From positions 2,501 to 66,500 of the forward strand of contig NZ_JARBXM010000001.1 in the NCBI RefSeq assembly GCF_028890305.1: DNA of 64,000 nucleotides, read 5' to 3'. Made by a program: the position numbers and the translations under genes. Under the pieces are notes generated by a model, which did no database searches, was not told where the DNA came from, and saw only the letters and a list, made by a program, of their open reading frames with translations. Positions 9,674-19,145 of this stretch are shown in pieces. How positions within the stretch are numbered: position 1 is the first letter of the stretch; each line of letters opens with the position of its first letter. Origin of the DNA: Candidatus Methanosphaera massiliense (GTDB taxonomy: Archaea > Methanobacteriota > Methanobacteria > Methanobacteriales > Methanobacteriaceae).

Positions 9674-10801
9674 CTATTCTAATTGTTTATCAACAAATTT
9701 ATAATCCAGTCCTGATTTATCAATAACATCCAATAAACTATTAGTGAATGTAGATATATCATCTATGTTTATCTTTTCTTTACCATCAAATAAACAATCA
9801 TGTATTTTATGACCAATTATATCATCATTTCCCTGTTCAACCTGTATAATAATTGAGTCTTTATGTTTAAATCCTTCAAGTACAACTTTATCTAAATCTC
9901 CATCAGTAATACCAATTATAGGAATATTAAACCTATAAAGAATATCAGAAGATAACAATGTAGTATCATCACCTACACTAACAAGTAAATCAACATCCCT
10001 ATACTTATAAATATCCTCAGCTGCATGATCAAGAAATGCCACAACGAGATTATCGTTAGACTCATGTTCAATAATTCTAGGCTTTATATTATCTGCCTTT
10101 CTTAATAATCCCGTTTTAACTATAGCGGTAGATAAATCAACCTCACCTAACTTCTCCAGGCCATGTTGCTTTATAATACCACCAATCATCTCAACAATAT
10201 GATTATCTTCACCAATAATTACCAGCTCATCTGAAGTAGCTTTTCCAACAATTGTACCATTAACCATTATATTCTCTCCAGGTGACACCCCTGCTATCTT
10301 ACGTTCAATACGAGAATTATTCTTATCATACCCTGTTAAATCTTTTACTAATGATTTCACTTCATCTGCCTTTATAACTGGAAGATTTAAATCAGTAGCT
10401 ACACTATTTATTAAGGTCACATCTGATTTTTCATTCCATTGTATAATAGTTCCATCATCTTCACCCGGTCTTTCTATTTGCACAAGATTAATATCATTAC
10501 CTGCATTACCTAACACCTTATATCCGAAAGTATGGCCAGTAACAGTTGATTTACCATAATTTAAAAGAAACAGTACGTCATTATTATTAGATAATAATTT
10601 TATTGACTGACTAGGTAATAATTTCTCACTAATATCAATAATATCCTCTAAATTACCATCAATAACGGCAGTTCTTCCCATTGTTCCACCAAGCTTACAT
10701 GAAACAACACCATACTTTGATAATACTTCAATAATTTTCTTTGCATAACCTGAATCTATAATTCCTGGACCATGCACTATTACACCAATTCTTAGAGTCA
10801 T
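9674..10801 (-). CDS. conserved archaeal protein, DUF2117-like
   Basis: The 375-residue protein begins MTLRIGVIVHGPGIIDSGYA and has Gly-rich KLGGTMGRTAVIDG near residue 36 and VSVGDDTTLLSSDIL near 275, suggesting an NAD-kinase-like or P-loop-less nucleotide-binding fold. I recognise it only as a family conserved in methanogens (probably DUF2117), of unknown function. GGGATTGAA precedes ATG 10801, and nob1 lies 26 nt upstream in the same direction, so the two likely form an operon. Confidence 0.7.
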   Translation of the reverse strand: MTLRIGVIVHGPGIIDSGYAKKIIEVLSKYGVVSCKLGGTMGRTAVIDGNLEDIIDISEKLLPSQSIKLLSNNNDVLFLLNYGKSTVTGHTFGYKVLGNAGNDINLVQIERPGEDDGTIIQWNEKSDVTLINSVATDLNLPVIKADEVKSLVKDLTGYDKNNSRIERKIAGVSPGENIMVNGTIVGKATSDELVIIGEDNHIVEMIGGIIKQHGLEKLGEVDLSTAIVKTGLLRKADNIKPRIIEHESNDNLVVAFLDHAAEDIYKYRDVDLLVSVGDDTTLLSSDILYRFNIPIIGITDGDLDKVVLEGFKHKDSIIIQVEQGNDDIIGHKIHDCLFDGKEKINIDDISTFTNSLLDVIDKSGLDYKFVDKQLE

Positions 10802-10827
10802 GTTTCAATCCCTTTTTTTAATTATAT

Positions 10828-11337
10828 TTAATGATTACTATGTGCATTCACTCTTTTTCTTATAATTGGAGAACCACATATTTCACATACTTCCTCAGTA
10901 CTATCACTAGGATATTCCTTTCTGCATCCCTTACAAATTCTCTTCCACTGGACCGTACTATTAATACCCTTTGTTCTAACCGACTTAAATTCAATGTTTA
11001 ACAGTTTTAATGAATTTTGCATGGAATAATCATCAGTAACTGTAACTACATCATCACCATCTTGCTTATGTTTTAATGCAAGTGCAATAATATCCTTATC
11101 AGTACTAGAAAGTCTCATAAGATCACCACTAGATAATAATACCTCCCTAATTTCAGGATTATCATCATAATTAACATCTTCTATATGAATAAGACCCTCA
11201 TTTATACAATTCTCCAGTAATATTTGAGTATTAATATCTTTAATTTCAGATACTGTTGAAGAGGTCATAAAGTTAGGTGATTTTTTTGAATAAAAACCAT
11301 TAATTAAACCAGATGCATCTAAGATATAAACTTTCAT
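10828..11337 (-). CDS. nob1: Nob1-type rRNA maturation endonuclease (PIN domain plus zinc ribbon)
   Basis: The 169-residue protein has an N-terminal PIN domain (LDASGLINGFYS near residue 6, TDKDIIALAL near 79 and TVTDDYSMQNSL near 99 supply the acidic residues) and a C-terminal zinc ribbon with two Cys pairs (CKGC near 137, CEIC near 152). Nob1 cleaves at the 3' end of 16S rRNA in pre-40S/30S particles. AAGGAA lies before ATG 11337. It heads a two-gene minus-strand unit divergent from the PRC-barrel gene. Confidence 0.87.
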   Translation of the reverse strand: MKVYILDASGLINGFYSKKSPNFMTSSTVSEIKDINTQILLENCINEGLIHIEDVNYDDNPEIREVLLSSGDLMRLSSTDKDIIALALKHKQDGDDVVTVTDDYSMQNSLKLLNIEFKSVRTKGINSTVQWKRICKGCRKEYPSDSTEEVCEICGSPIIRKRVNAHSNH

Positions 11338-11506
11338 AATAATCTTCTTTCCTTCCCAATTAAAGTTGTTATCTAATATATTATATTAAACTTAATTTAT
11401 TAATTATTTAATAATAAAAAAAACTTATTACATGAATTATAAATAAGTATGTATAATCAAAAATTCTAAGAAAATTAATAAAAAGATAACTATCAAAGTG
11501 ATAAAA

Positions 11507-11779
11507 ATGCGTTTATTAGATGACATAATTGGTAAAGAAGTATTAGATAATACTGCTTCTGTGATGGGAAAAGTTAAAGATATTGAATTAGATACATCTT
11601 CAAACAAACTAGAGTCCATTATAGTTACTAAAGGTGGAATTTCTGAAAGTATTGGTATATCCAAGAATGAAATTATTGTTCCTTTTGAAATGATTAAACG
11701 TGTTGGTGACAAAATACTTCTTAAAAAAACTATTGATGATGCGGAAATCATGGTAGAAGAACTAGAAAACGATTTATAA
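11507..11779 (+). CDS. PRC-barrel domain protein
   Basis: The 90-residue protein is a single PRC-barrel domain (MRLLDDIIGKEVLDN, then VMGKVKDIELD and a SESIGISKNEIIVPFEMI beta-rich stretch). Such small proteins are common in methanogens and are thought to act in RNA processing or as adaptors. ATG 11507 is preferred to the in-frame GTG at 11498 because it fits the family start. The gene sits 39 nt before pyrE and probably shares its transcript; a second PRC-barrel gene follows pyrE. Confidence 0.82.
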   Translation: MRLLDDIIGKEVLDNTASVMGKVKDIELDTSSNKLESIIVTKGGISESIGISKNEIIVPFEMIKRVGDKILLKKTIDDAEIMVEELENDL

Positions 11780-11818
11780 AATAATTAATGTGAAAATAAA
11801 AAAACAAAGGGTTATAAT

Positions 11819-12358
11819 ATGACAGATTATAAAACTAAACTAATTGAATTACTAAAGGCTAACGATGTAATTAAATTCGGTAAATTCACTTTATCATCAG
11901 GTAAGGAAAGTGACTACTACGTGGATATGAAAAAAGCTATTACAATGCCTGAAATACTTGAATGTGTTGCCCACTTAATCACCGAACAAATCAAGGATGA
12001 TGAAGTAGATAAAATCGCAGGTCCAGCACTAGGAGCTGTTCCAATAGCTACAGCAACATCACTCATATCAAAAAAACCAATGCTAATGATAAGAAAACAA
12101 AAGAAATCATATGGTACTAGTAAACAAATTGAAGGTGAATTACTAGAGGGAGACAATGTAGTAATAGTAGAAGATGTTACTACAACAGGAGGATCATTAC
12201 TAAAAGCAATAGATGTAATAGAAGATAATGGTGGACATATTACACAAGCATTTGTGATTGTTGATAGAGAAGAAGGAGCACAGTCAGCATTCGAAGAAAA
12301 AAATATTAAATTTAACCCTTTATTAACTATAAGTGAATTTAAAAGTTATCTAGATTAG
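11819..12358 (+). CDS. pyrE: orotate phosphoribosyltransferase
   Basis: The 179-residue protein makes OMP from orotate and PRPP in pyrimidine synthesis. [18 protein letters not shown] near residue 23 is the family signature, [14 protein letters not shown] near 67 follows, and the PRPP motif [18 protein letters not shown] is near 118. AAGGG lies before ATG 11819. It is flanked on both sides by PRC-barrel genes in the same direction. Confidence 0.96.
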   Translation: MTDYKTKLIELLKANDVIKFGKFTLSSGKESDYYVDMKKAITMPEILECVAHLITEQIKDDEVDKIAGPALGAVPIATATSLISKKPMLMIRKQKKSYGTSKQIEGELLEGDNVVIVEDVTTTGGSLLKAIDVIEDNGGHITQAFVIVDREEGAQSAFEEKNIKFNPLLTISEFKSYLD

Positions 12359-12433
12359 AAAAATAATAAAAAAGATATATATGAAAATAGATATACTAAA
12401 AAATTAATGAAATAATTGATTAATGGTGAAAAT

Positions 12434-13000
12434 ATGAATACTAAAGATGTATTTGGAATGAAAATAATAGATAAAAATGCTAAAGAAGTAGCAAAAATTG
12501 CAGAATTTGAATTCAACGTGAAAACATACAAAGTAAACAAAATATACGGATCCTTCGGAAACCCTATAAATAAAAAATACTACGAAATAGATCCTAACAC
12601 TATAATATCCATAGGAGATTACTTATTAATCGACACAACAGTTGAAAAACTATCCGAAAACACACTCGATAAAATACCAAAAGCAGAACAAAACGATTTA
12701 AAAGTAAATGAAGCAATGGGAAAAACAGTACTTGACGCAGAAGGAAATACCGCAGGAAAAGTAAGTAACATAGACATAGACTTTGATAATTTTGAAATAA
12801 CAAATATAACAATAAGCAAACAAACATCCTCCTTCGGAAAAAAAGATGTGAATGTAATACATAAAGATGAGATAAAAGGTATGGGAGACTACGTAATAGT
12901 AGACAAAGTATTCAACGGAGAAACTAAAGACTCTGAAAAAGAAGATAAAAAAGAAGATGAAAGCAACGAAAAAGTCAAAGTCAACATTAACATTGACTAA
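12434..13000 (+). CDS. double PRC-barrel domain protein with acidic tail
   Basis: The 189-residue protein contains two PRC-barrel repeats (MNTKDVFGMKIIDKNAKEVA from residue 1 and KVNEAMGKTVLDAEGNTAG near 92) followed by a Lys/Glu-rich tail (DSEKEDKKEDESNEK). Function is unknown. ATG 12434 is preferred to an upstream in-frame TTG at 12416 because GGTGA precedes it and homologous domains begin there. A hairpin terminator follows the stop. Confidence 0.8.
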   Translation: MNTKDVFGMKIIDKNAKEVAKIAEFEFNVKTYKVNKIYGSFGNPINKKYYEIDPNTIISIGDYLLIDTTVEKLSENTLDKIPKAEQNDLKVNEAMGKTVLDAEGNTAGKVSNIDIDFDNFEITNITISKQTSSFGKKDVNVIHKDEIKGMGDYVIVDKVFNGETKDSEKEDKKEDESNEKVKVNINID

Positions 13001-13033
13001 ATCTATTTATTCTGTGTAAAAATAAAATAAAGG

Positions 13034-13074
13034 GGAATACCAAATACAAGTATTCCATACACACTATTTTTTTT
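13034..13074. terminator. hairpin terminator between convergent genes
   Basis: GGAATAC (13034..13040) and GTATTCC (13050..13056) form a perfect 7-bp stem with a 9-nt loop, followed on the plus strand by a T-run at about 13067..13074. It lies between the convergent PRC-barrel gene and the small minus-strand gene and could serve the plus-strand operon. Confidence 0.55.
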
Positions 13075-13402
13075 AAACTAGTTTTTTTAACTCATTTAAA
13101 TTCATTTTAATAAAATCAGTAGCATTAGGCTTAGCAAGAATTTTAAACTGTTTCTTATTAGTTTTTTTATAAGCTTCAAGCATGACAGCCTGTAATTCCT
13201 TAACATCTGATGTTAATATTAAATCTAACTTTTCTCTCTCATCATCAGATAATCCCTCTAAATTAGAAAGAACAACATTATTAAACTTCTTAACTAAATT
13301 AGTATTTCTTTTCACCATAGTACCTAACAAAAATGAAGGTGCAATAGTAAATAACGATTCATATGGTTTCAAATCAGAATATGTAATTTTTCCATCAGTC
13401 AT
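13073..13402 (-). CDS. small conserved hypothetical protein
   Basis: This 109-residue protein (MTDGKITYSDLKPYESLF...) is predicted to be mostly helical, with LEGLSDDEREKLDLILTSDVKELQAV typical of an all-alpha fold; no known motif is seen. ATG 13402 is preferred to the codon at 13411 because GATGAT lies upstream, within the end of the metallo-hydrolase gene, whose stop is 11 nt away. Cotranscription with that gene is likely. I do not recognise the family. Confidence 0.6.
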   Translation of the reverse strand: MTDGKITYSDLKPYESLFTIAPSFLLGTMVKRNTNLVKKFNNVVLSNLEGLSDDEREKLDLILTSDVKELQAVMLEAYKKTNKKQFKILAKPNATDFIKMNLNELKKLV

Positions 13403-13412
13403 AAATATCATC

Positions 13413-14253
13413 TCATAAACTATGTCCCAGTATAATATTAATATTATATTTATCTTTAAATCTTAAAATTCTTTCTAAAGACTTCTGAGATACATTTTTA
13501 TTCCAAGTATAATCAGAAGCAGTAACACCATACTTCAAGCCATGCCTAGTATAACACGCGTCACCAGCAAACAAGACCTTATTCTCACCATTAAGTAAGT
13601 ATGATAAATGACCAGGAGTATGACCAGGAGTATAAATAGCATAGAATGATGAATCACCGAACACGTCAAAACATCTGCCGAGAATAGGTGTATCAACAAA
13701 AGAATCCACATCTAAAACTTGAATAAACTTCTTAGACCTAAAATATTCAGCATAATAAAAAGGCTTTAAATCCATACTCTTCTCCCTATTAGAGAAAAAT
13801 ATGGGAATACCATCATCCAAATCAACAATACCCGATACATGATCCACATGAGTATGAGTCAAGAAAACACCAGATAAGTCAATTTCTCTTTCTTCAACAA
13901 AATCAGATATACTAGAACCCTCTTCTTGAATAAAAAAAGAACCATAATCCTTCAGTAAACTACCACGACAACGACCAAAACCATTAGTAGCATAAGATTT
14001 ATCTAATCCAGCATCAACAAGAAAAATATCCGAATTTTTCATGAACAAATATATGAGATAATACAGGCACATAAAAACTAACGTCAGGCACGTCATCAAT
14101 AAATTCATAATCAACACTAACCGTACCTCGTAAATTTAACATAACTTTACCCGATATAATAGAATCAACAAAATGAATATCACAATCTAAAGATAAAACA
14201 TCATCCCAACAACTAAAATCATTACCATTACCTTGAAAAGAACTAATATTCAT
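13413..14253 (-). pseudogene. metallo-beta-lactamase fold hydrolase, split by a frameshift
   Basis: Two overlapping minus-strand frames look like one gene. The first, from ATG 14253 (MNISSFQGNGNDF) with GGAAG upstream, runs through FIDDVPDVSFYVP. The second picks up as YYLIYLFMKNSDIFLVDAGLDKSY and continues to 13413. The second part carries the metal-binding THTHVDHVSG motif, TPGHTPGHLSYLL, FAGDACYTRHG and a terminal ILGHS. Family members usually start with a strand-rich segment leading into a VDAGLD motif in one frame, so a single-base indel around 14050-14090 is inferred. It may be a real pseudogene or a sequencing error; the catalytic part is intact. Confidence 0.68.
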
Positions 14254-14639
14254 ATTAAAAACTTCCATAAAAAATCTAAACAAACATCTGCTAGAATAAA
14301 CATTTCTTAAAAGATATACTCTGTTTAATTGTATTTTCTAATTTAAATAAATTAATTATCAACATTAGATAAAATTTATATATTCTATATCAATAACTTT
14401 TCTTGTTGATTGTTTATTAGTGTTTTATTTTATTTCTGTTTGTTTTATTTTCTCATTAAATATTATATTAGTAACTACTATTTTTTTTACTGTGTATACT
14501 GTTTTTTTCATTAAAGATTATTAAATAAACTTTTATATGTAATAAAAATGTTATATTTAATTATGTTAGTTATTAGAAAATAATTAACTTCGAAAGTTGA
14601 ATAATATAATATCCAAATTTCATTAAGGAGGTTTAATTC
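14254..14639. other. AT-rich intergenic region before the surface-protein gene
   Basis: This stretch between divergent genes carries no recognisable gene. It contains T-rich runs, TATA-like elements (for example CTTTTATATG near 14530) and a short inverted repeat AACTT-CGA-AAGTT near 14587. A strong AAGGAGG ribosome binding site lies at 14625..14631. Its likely content is the promoter and leader of the surface-protein gene. Confidence 0.5.
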
Positions 14640-16604
14640 ATAAAGGGTTATTTTGGAATGATTCTATTAATTATCACAGTTATATTTTTAGTAGGATCAG
14701 TAGCAGCTGCTGATACTGCATCCAATGATAACACAATAATTCAACATGATTCAAGTACTACTGAGGTAAGTACTAGTTCAGTTGTATCTGATACTTCTAG
14801 TGTTTCTACTTCAGATAGTTCTAAAAGTTCCTCATCTTCAAGTAGTTCAGTAGGTACCAGCGTTGGTACTACAGTCAATGCAAGTTCTTCCAGTAGTTCT
14901 AGTCATAGTTCTAGTAAATTAATTAGTAATACCTCTAGTAAATCTATTAAAAGTAGTTCAGATAGCTCTACCTCTTCAAAAATAAAAACTACCACTTCAG
15001 TAAATAATGCTGAAGTAGGTGGATATGATACTTTAATACTGAATGCTACAGTTAAAAATTCTAATAACAAGGTTATTTCGGATGGTACTGTAGTATTTGA
15101 GATTAATGGAAATAAAATTGGAACAGCTACCGTTGATAATGGTTATGCTATTTATAAGTATAATATACCTGGGTATGCTGCTAATAAATACACAATCAGT
15201 GCTAATTACTCTGGTACTGATAAGTATTATTCTAGCAGTGATAAAAGTACATTAACTGTAAATAAGTATAATACCAACATTAAAATTTCATCTATACACG
15301 CTACGCCGGGTAAGACAATTACTCTGAAGGCAACTGTTAAAACAAGTAGTGGATCTAATGTTAAGAATGGAAAATTAACATTCAAAATTAATAAAAAATC
15401 CATTAATACTGTGAGAGTGTCTAATGGTGTAGCTACTACCAATTATACTATCCCAAAATCATGGGCTGATAGAACATATTCATTATATGTCGTGTATGGA
15501 GGTAATAGTGTATATAAATCATCAACAACTGATGATGGAAAATTATACTTAAATAGTGTTGTTAATACAAAGGTAACTGTTAAAACTGTTTCCGTTACTG
15601 CTAGTAATACTGTTACTTTAAGTGCAAGTGTTAAAGACGCTAAGACTTCAAGTAATATTAATGGTGGTAAACTCTCTTTCAAGATTAATGGTAAAACTAT
15701 TGGAACAGTAAAAGTATCTAAAGGAGGAGCAACCTTAAAATATAAAGTACCTGCAACATGGAAGGGTTCTTATAAAATTTCAGTAGTGTATGGAGGATAT
15801 AACGAATATAAATCAGCAAGTGCTACAGGTACATTAAAAGTATCTCAAGCACCATCAACAAAGATAACAGTAAGTAATATTAAAGGTGCAGCTGGATCAA
15901 ATGTTACCTTAAAAGCAACTTTAAAAACTAGTACTGGTAGTCTGGTAAAAAGTGGAAAAATTGCTTTTAAGATTAACAGTATAACAGTTAGAACTACTAC
16001 TGTTAAAAATGGTGTTGCAACGCTGAAATTCCATATTTCATCAGAATTTGCTGATTCATCATACACTATTTCCGCTGTATATGGAACTAATAATAACTAT
16101 TTATCAGCAAGAGCTAATGGTACATTATCCATTATCGCTAAGGATAATATCCCATCAAATCTAAAGGAATATCTTAAAGCTACAAGAAATTGTGAAGTAA
16201 ATAGTAAAACAATACAATCCATTGCTAAAAAATTCTCTGGATATACTAGTACAAAAGCTAAAGCTACAGCAATATTTAATTACTTAAACTCTATTACATC
16301 ATATAGTGGTTATTATGATACTAGATATGGTGCAGTAGGTACCTATCAACGTAGATATGGTAATTGTGTGGATATGTCACATTTATTAATTGCTGTTTCA
16401 AGAGCTTCTGGTATTCCAGCAAGATATTGTCATGCTACATGTACATTCCGTAGTGGACTTGTAGTAGGTCACGTATGGGCGGAATTATATGTGAATGGTA
16501 AATGGGTAAGTTGTGATTTAACATCCAGCAGTAATCGTTTTGGTAAGATTGTAAACTGGAGATCACATACAACAATACATAGATATATATCCTTACCATT
16601 CTAA
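14640..16604 (+). CDS. secreted adhesin-like protein: Ser-rich region, four Ig-like repeats, transglutaminase-like domain
   Basis: The protein of about 650 residues begins with a signal peptide (MILLIITVIFLVGSVAAADT), followed by a Ser/Thr-rich stretch (residues about 20-105). Four Ig-like repeats of about 95 residues follow, each with a KFKIN- or FEINGN-type strand, a GVAT turn and a YxxVYGG strand. The C-terminal domain (residues about 495-648) is transglutaminase/protease-like with the Cys-His-Asp set GNCVDMS, GHVWAELY and CDLTSS. It is likely cell-wall bound. AAGGAGG at 14625..14631 is 8 nt before an in-frame ATA at 14640, giving an N-terminus IKGYFG; the first ATG is at 14658, 26 nt away. 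I place the start at 14640 tentatively. Confidence 0.85.
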   Translation: MKGYFGMILLIITVIFLVGSVAAADTASNDNTIIQHDSSTTEVSTSSVVSDTSSVSTSDSSKSSSSSSSSVGTSVGTTVNASSSSSSSHSSSKLISNTSSKSIKSSSDSSTSSKIKTTTSVNNAEVGGYDTLILNATVKNSNNKVISDGTVVFEINGNKIGTATVDNGYAIYKYNIPGYAANKYTISANYSGTDKYYSSSDKSTLTVNKYNTNIKISSIHATPGKTITLKATVKTSSGSNVKNGKLTFKINKKSINTVRVSNGVATTNYTIPKSWADRTYSLYVVYGGNSVYKSSTTDDGKLYLNSVVNTKVTVKTVSVTASNTVTLSASVKDAKTSSNINGGKLSFKINGKTIGTVKVSKGGATLKYKVPATWKGSYKISVVYGGYNEYKSASATGTLKVSQAPSTKITVSNIKGAAGSNVTLKATLKTSTGSLVKSGKIAFKINSITVRTTTVKNGVATLKFHISSEFADSSYTISAVYGTNNNYLSARANGTLSIIAKDNIPSNLKEYLKATRNCEVNSKTIQSIAKKFSGYTSTKAKATAIFNYLNSITSYSGYYDTRYGAVGTYQRRYGNCVDMSHLLIAVSRASGIPARYCHATCTFRSGLVVGHVWAELYVNGKWVSCDLTSSSNRFGKIVNWRSHTTIHRYISLPF

Positions 16605-16755
16605 GCTCCTCCACAAAAATCTCATTTTTTTCTTTTTTTTATTTTATTATTGTAATCATTGTTCAATTGCTATTTTTATTTTGATTAGAAAAAATTTAAT
16701 TAAACACTTTTTATAAATCTATTATTTAATAACAACTTTAGGGAGTAGTAATTAA

Positions 16756-18057
16756 ATGATATGGGATGAAGAAATTGAATGCATGTCCAAGGAAGACATG
16801 GAAGAATTACAACTAAAACGATTACAGGAAGTCGTTACAACAGCTTATAACAAAGTACCCTATTATCATAAGAGATATAGTGAAGAAGAAGTATATCCTG
16901 AGGACATAGAAACTCTTGAAGATATAGAAAAATTACCATTCACAACAAAAACTGATTTAAGAGCATCATATCCCTTCGGATTATTTGCAGTACCACAGAA
17001 AGACATAGTAGAAATCCACACATCCAGTGGAACTACAGGGAAACCAACAGTATCTGGTTATACAAGAGCAGATTTAGATATTTGGTCAGAAGTTATGGCT
17101 AGAGGTTTGACTATGATGGGCATAACTGATGAAGATATAATACAAAACACTCATGGTTATGGGTTATTTACTGGTGGTTTTGGTGTACATTATGGTGGAC
17201 AAAAAATTGGTGCAACAGTAATACCAATATCTACTGGTCAAACACTAAGACAAATCGAGTTAATGAGAGATTTCCAGACAACAATGATAATTTTCACTCC
17301 ATCCTATGGATTACACATAGCAGAAGAATTAGAGGAAATGAATATCAAGCCATCTGACCTAAATCTTAAAGTTATTGGTTTTGGTTCTGAAAGTTGGACA
17401 GATGAAATGAGAAAACAAATAGAAGATAAATTCCAAACTCCAGCATACAATATCTATGGTTTAACAGAAGTAATGGGTCCTGGTGTAGCAATGGAATGTT
17501 CAGAACAAGATGGACTACATTTATATGAAGACCACTTCTATCCTGAAATAATTGACCCAAACACTATGAAACAAGTACCTGAAGGACAAGAAGGCGAACT
17601 AGTTTTAACAACATTAACAAGAGTAGGAATGCCATTAATACGATTTAGAACTAGAGATATTACAACATTACAGCATGGAAAATGTGGATGTGGAAGAACA
17701 CTTGCAAAAATAAGTAAAATAAAAGGAAGAACCGATGATATGCTTAAAATCAAAGGTGTAAGCGTATTCCCATCACAAATTGAGAAATCATTACTGTCTA
17801 TTGAAGGTGTAGAACCACACTACCAGATTATATTAACAAGACCTGATGTTTTAGACCAAATAGAAGTTAAAGTTGAAGCATCCCCAGAAATATTCTTCGA
17901 TAATGTGAAAGAATTAGTGGGTATAAAAGACAAATTAGCTGAAGCAATACATGACGAGATAGGATTAAGAGTTAATGTAACACTTGTAGAACCAAAAACT
18001 ATAGACCGTGTTGATTCAGGAAAAGCAAAAAGAGTAATTGATAAAAGAAATGAATAA
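16756..18057 (+). CDS. paaK: phenylacetate-CoA ligase family protein (AMP-forming)
   Basis: The 433-residue enzyme of the adenylate-forming superfamily has the AMP-binding loop [14 protein letters not shown] near residue 93, [11 protein letters not shown] near 233, RFRTRDIT near 295 and ILKIKG-like [17 protein letters not shown] near 330. It activates phenylacetate or other aryl acids to CoA thioesters. In methanogens such enzymes, with indolepyruvate oxidoreductase (genes iorAB just beyond), can feed exogenous aryl acids into aromatic amino acids. GGGAG precedes ATG 16756. An ACT-domain gene follows in the same operon. Confidence 0.9.
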   Translation: MIWDEEIECMSKEDMEELQLKRLQEVVTTAYNKVPYYHKRYSEEEVYPEDIETLEDIEKLPFTTKTDLRASYPFGLFAVPQKDIVEIHTSSGTTGKPTVSGYTRADLDIWSEVMARGLTMMGITDEDIIQNTHGYGLFTGGFGVHYGGQKIGATVIPISTGQTLRQIELMRDFQTTMIIFTPSYGLHIAEELEEMNIKPSDLNLKVIGFGSESWTDEMRKQIEDKFQTPAYNIYGLTEVMGPGVAMECSEQDGLHLYEDHFYPEIIDPNTMKQVPEGQEGELVLTTLTRVGMPLIRFRTRDITTLQHGKCGCGRTLAKISKIKGRTDDMLKIKGVSVFPSQIEKSLLSIEGVEPHYQIILTRPDVLDQIEVKVEASPEIFFDNVKELVGIKDKLAEAIHDEIGLRVNVTLVEPKTIDRVDSGKAKRVIDKRNE

Positions 18058-18080
18058 AAAAAATATTAAGATGTGAAAAT

Positions 18081-18521
18081 ATGTCAGACATTTATGTAAA
18101 CCAATTATCTATATTTTTAGAAAACAAGGAAGGAAGAATGTTAAACACCCTTGATATCATAGAGAAATTAGGCATTAATATAAGAGCATTATCCATAGCT
18201 GATACATCTGAGTTTGGTATACTTAGATTAATTGTTACAGAACCTGAAAAAGTAAAAGAAGTTCTAGAAAAAAATAATTTCATTGTAAAAATTACAAAAG
18301 TATTAGCTGTTTCAATTAGTGATGAGCCTGGAGGACTAAATCAGGTTCTAAGAATATTAGATGATGCAAATATAAACCTGGAATACCTATATGCATTTGT
18401 AGAACAAAAAACCTACCATGCTATAGTTATACTAAAACTAGAAGATATGGAGAAAGGAATAAAAATATTAGAAGAAGGAAATGCAAATATTATTTCTCCA
18501 GAAGAAATATACTCCATATAA
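18081..18521 (+). CDS. tandem ACT-domain protein, probable amino-acid sensor
   Basis: The 146-residue protein consists of two ACT domains (residues 1-70, starting NQLSIFLENKEGRM; residues 71-146, starting LAVSISDEPGGLNQVLRILDDANI) and nothing else. It commonly sits next to phenylacetate-CoA ligase genes and is thought to sense aromatic amino acids and modulate the ligase. It lies 23 nt after paaK and is probably cotranscribed. Ligand identity is inferred. Confidence 0.85.
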   Translation: MSDIYVNQLSIFLENKEGRMLNTLDIIEKLGINIRALSIADTSEFGILRLIVTEPEKVKEVLEKNNFIVKITKVLAVSISDEPGGLNQVLRILDDANINLEYLYAFVEQKTYHAIVILKLEDMEKGIKILEEGNANIISPEEIYSI

Positions 18522-18552
18522 TCATTTCCTTAAACTTTCACTTTTTTTAATA

Positions 18553-19140
18553 CTATTTTTTACATGAATTATATCCATCACTAAATGCTTTGATGTTAAT
18601 ATCTATTGATTTTGGTGGAAGATTATCCTTCATTGTATCAATTACTGATTCTGTATCTAAGGGGAATGTTGATATTGCTGTTGCTCCACCAAGCATTGCC
18701 ATGTTCATAGATAATGGATGTCCTGCATTTAATGCTATTTTATTTGCATCCATACTATAAACCTCTGCTACTTTACTATCTAACTCGGATAATATATCAT
18801 CAATTTCTGGATAGTCAATGTCTTGTTGATTAATTGTTGATGGAAGTACAGGAGATGTATTTAATACTATGATTGTATCCTTACTTGTTTTTTCTAGTGC
18901 ACGTGAAGCTTCTATCGGTTCAAATGCTAGAACTAAATCAGCATGTCCACTTTGAATTATAGGACTTTGATCTTCCCCAATCTTTAATTCTGTGGAAACT
19001 ACTCCCCCTCTCTGTGACATTCCATGTATCTCACTCATAACAACATTTTTATCTAATTTAAGTGCTGTTTCCCCTATTACTATAGATGTTTTTATTATAC
19101 CTTGTCCACCTATACCACAAATGTAAATATTATATGCCAT
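18553..19140 (-). CDS. iorB: indolepyruvate:ferredoxin oxidoreductase, beta subunit
   Basis: The protein of about 195 residues is the gamma-type (POR-gamma fold) subunit of IOR, with YICGIGGQGIIKTSIVIGE near residue 5 and MSEIHGMSQRGGVVSTELKIG near 35. With IorA it oxidises arylpyruvates to aryl-CoA plus CO2, reducing ferredoxin, or runs in reverse for synthesis. ATG 19140 is chosen because AGGAGTG is 8 nt upstream; that site overlaps the TGA stop of iorA, so the two genes are coupled. Confidence 0.94.
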   Translation of the reverse strand: MAYNIYICGIGGQGIIKTSIVIGETALKLDKNVVMSEIHGMSQRGGVVSTELKIGEDQSPIIQSGHADLVLAFEPIEASRALEKTSKDTIIVLNTSPVLPSTINQQDIDYPEIDDILSELDSKVAEVYSMDANKIALNAGHPLSMNMAMLGGATAISTFPLDTESVIDTMKDNLPPKSIDINIKAFSDGYNSCKK

Positions 19141-19145
19141 GAATA

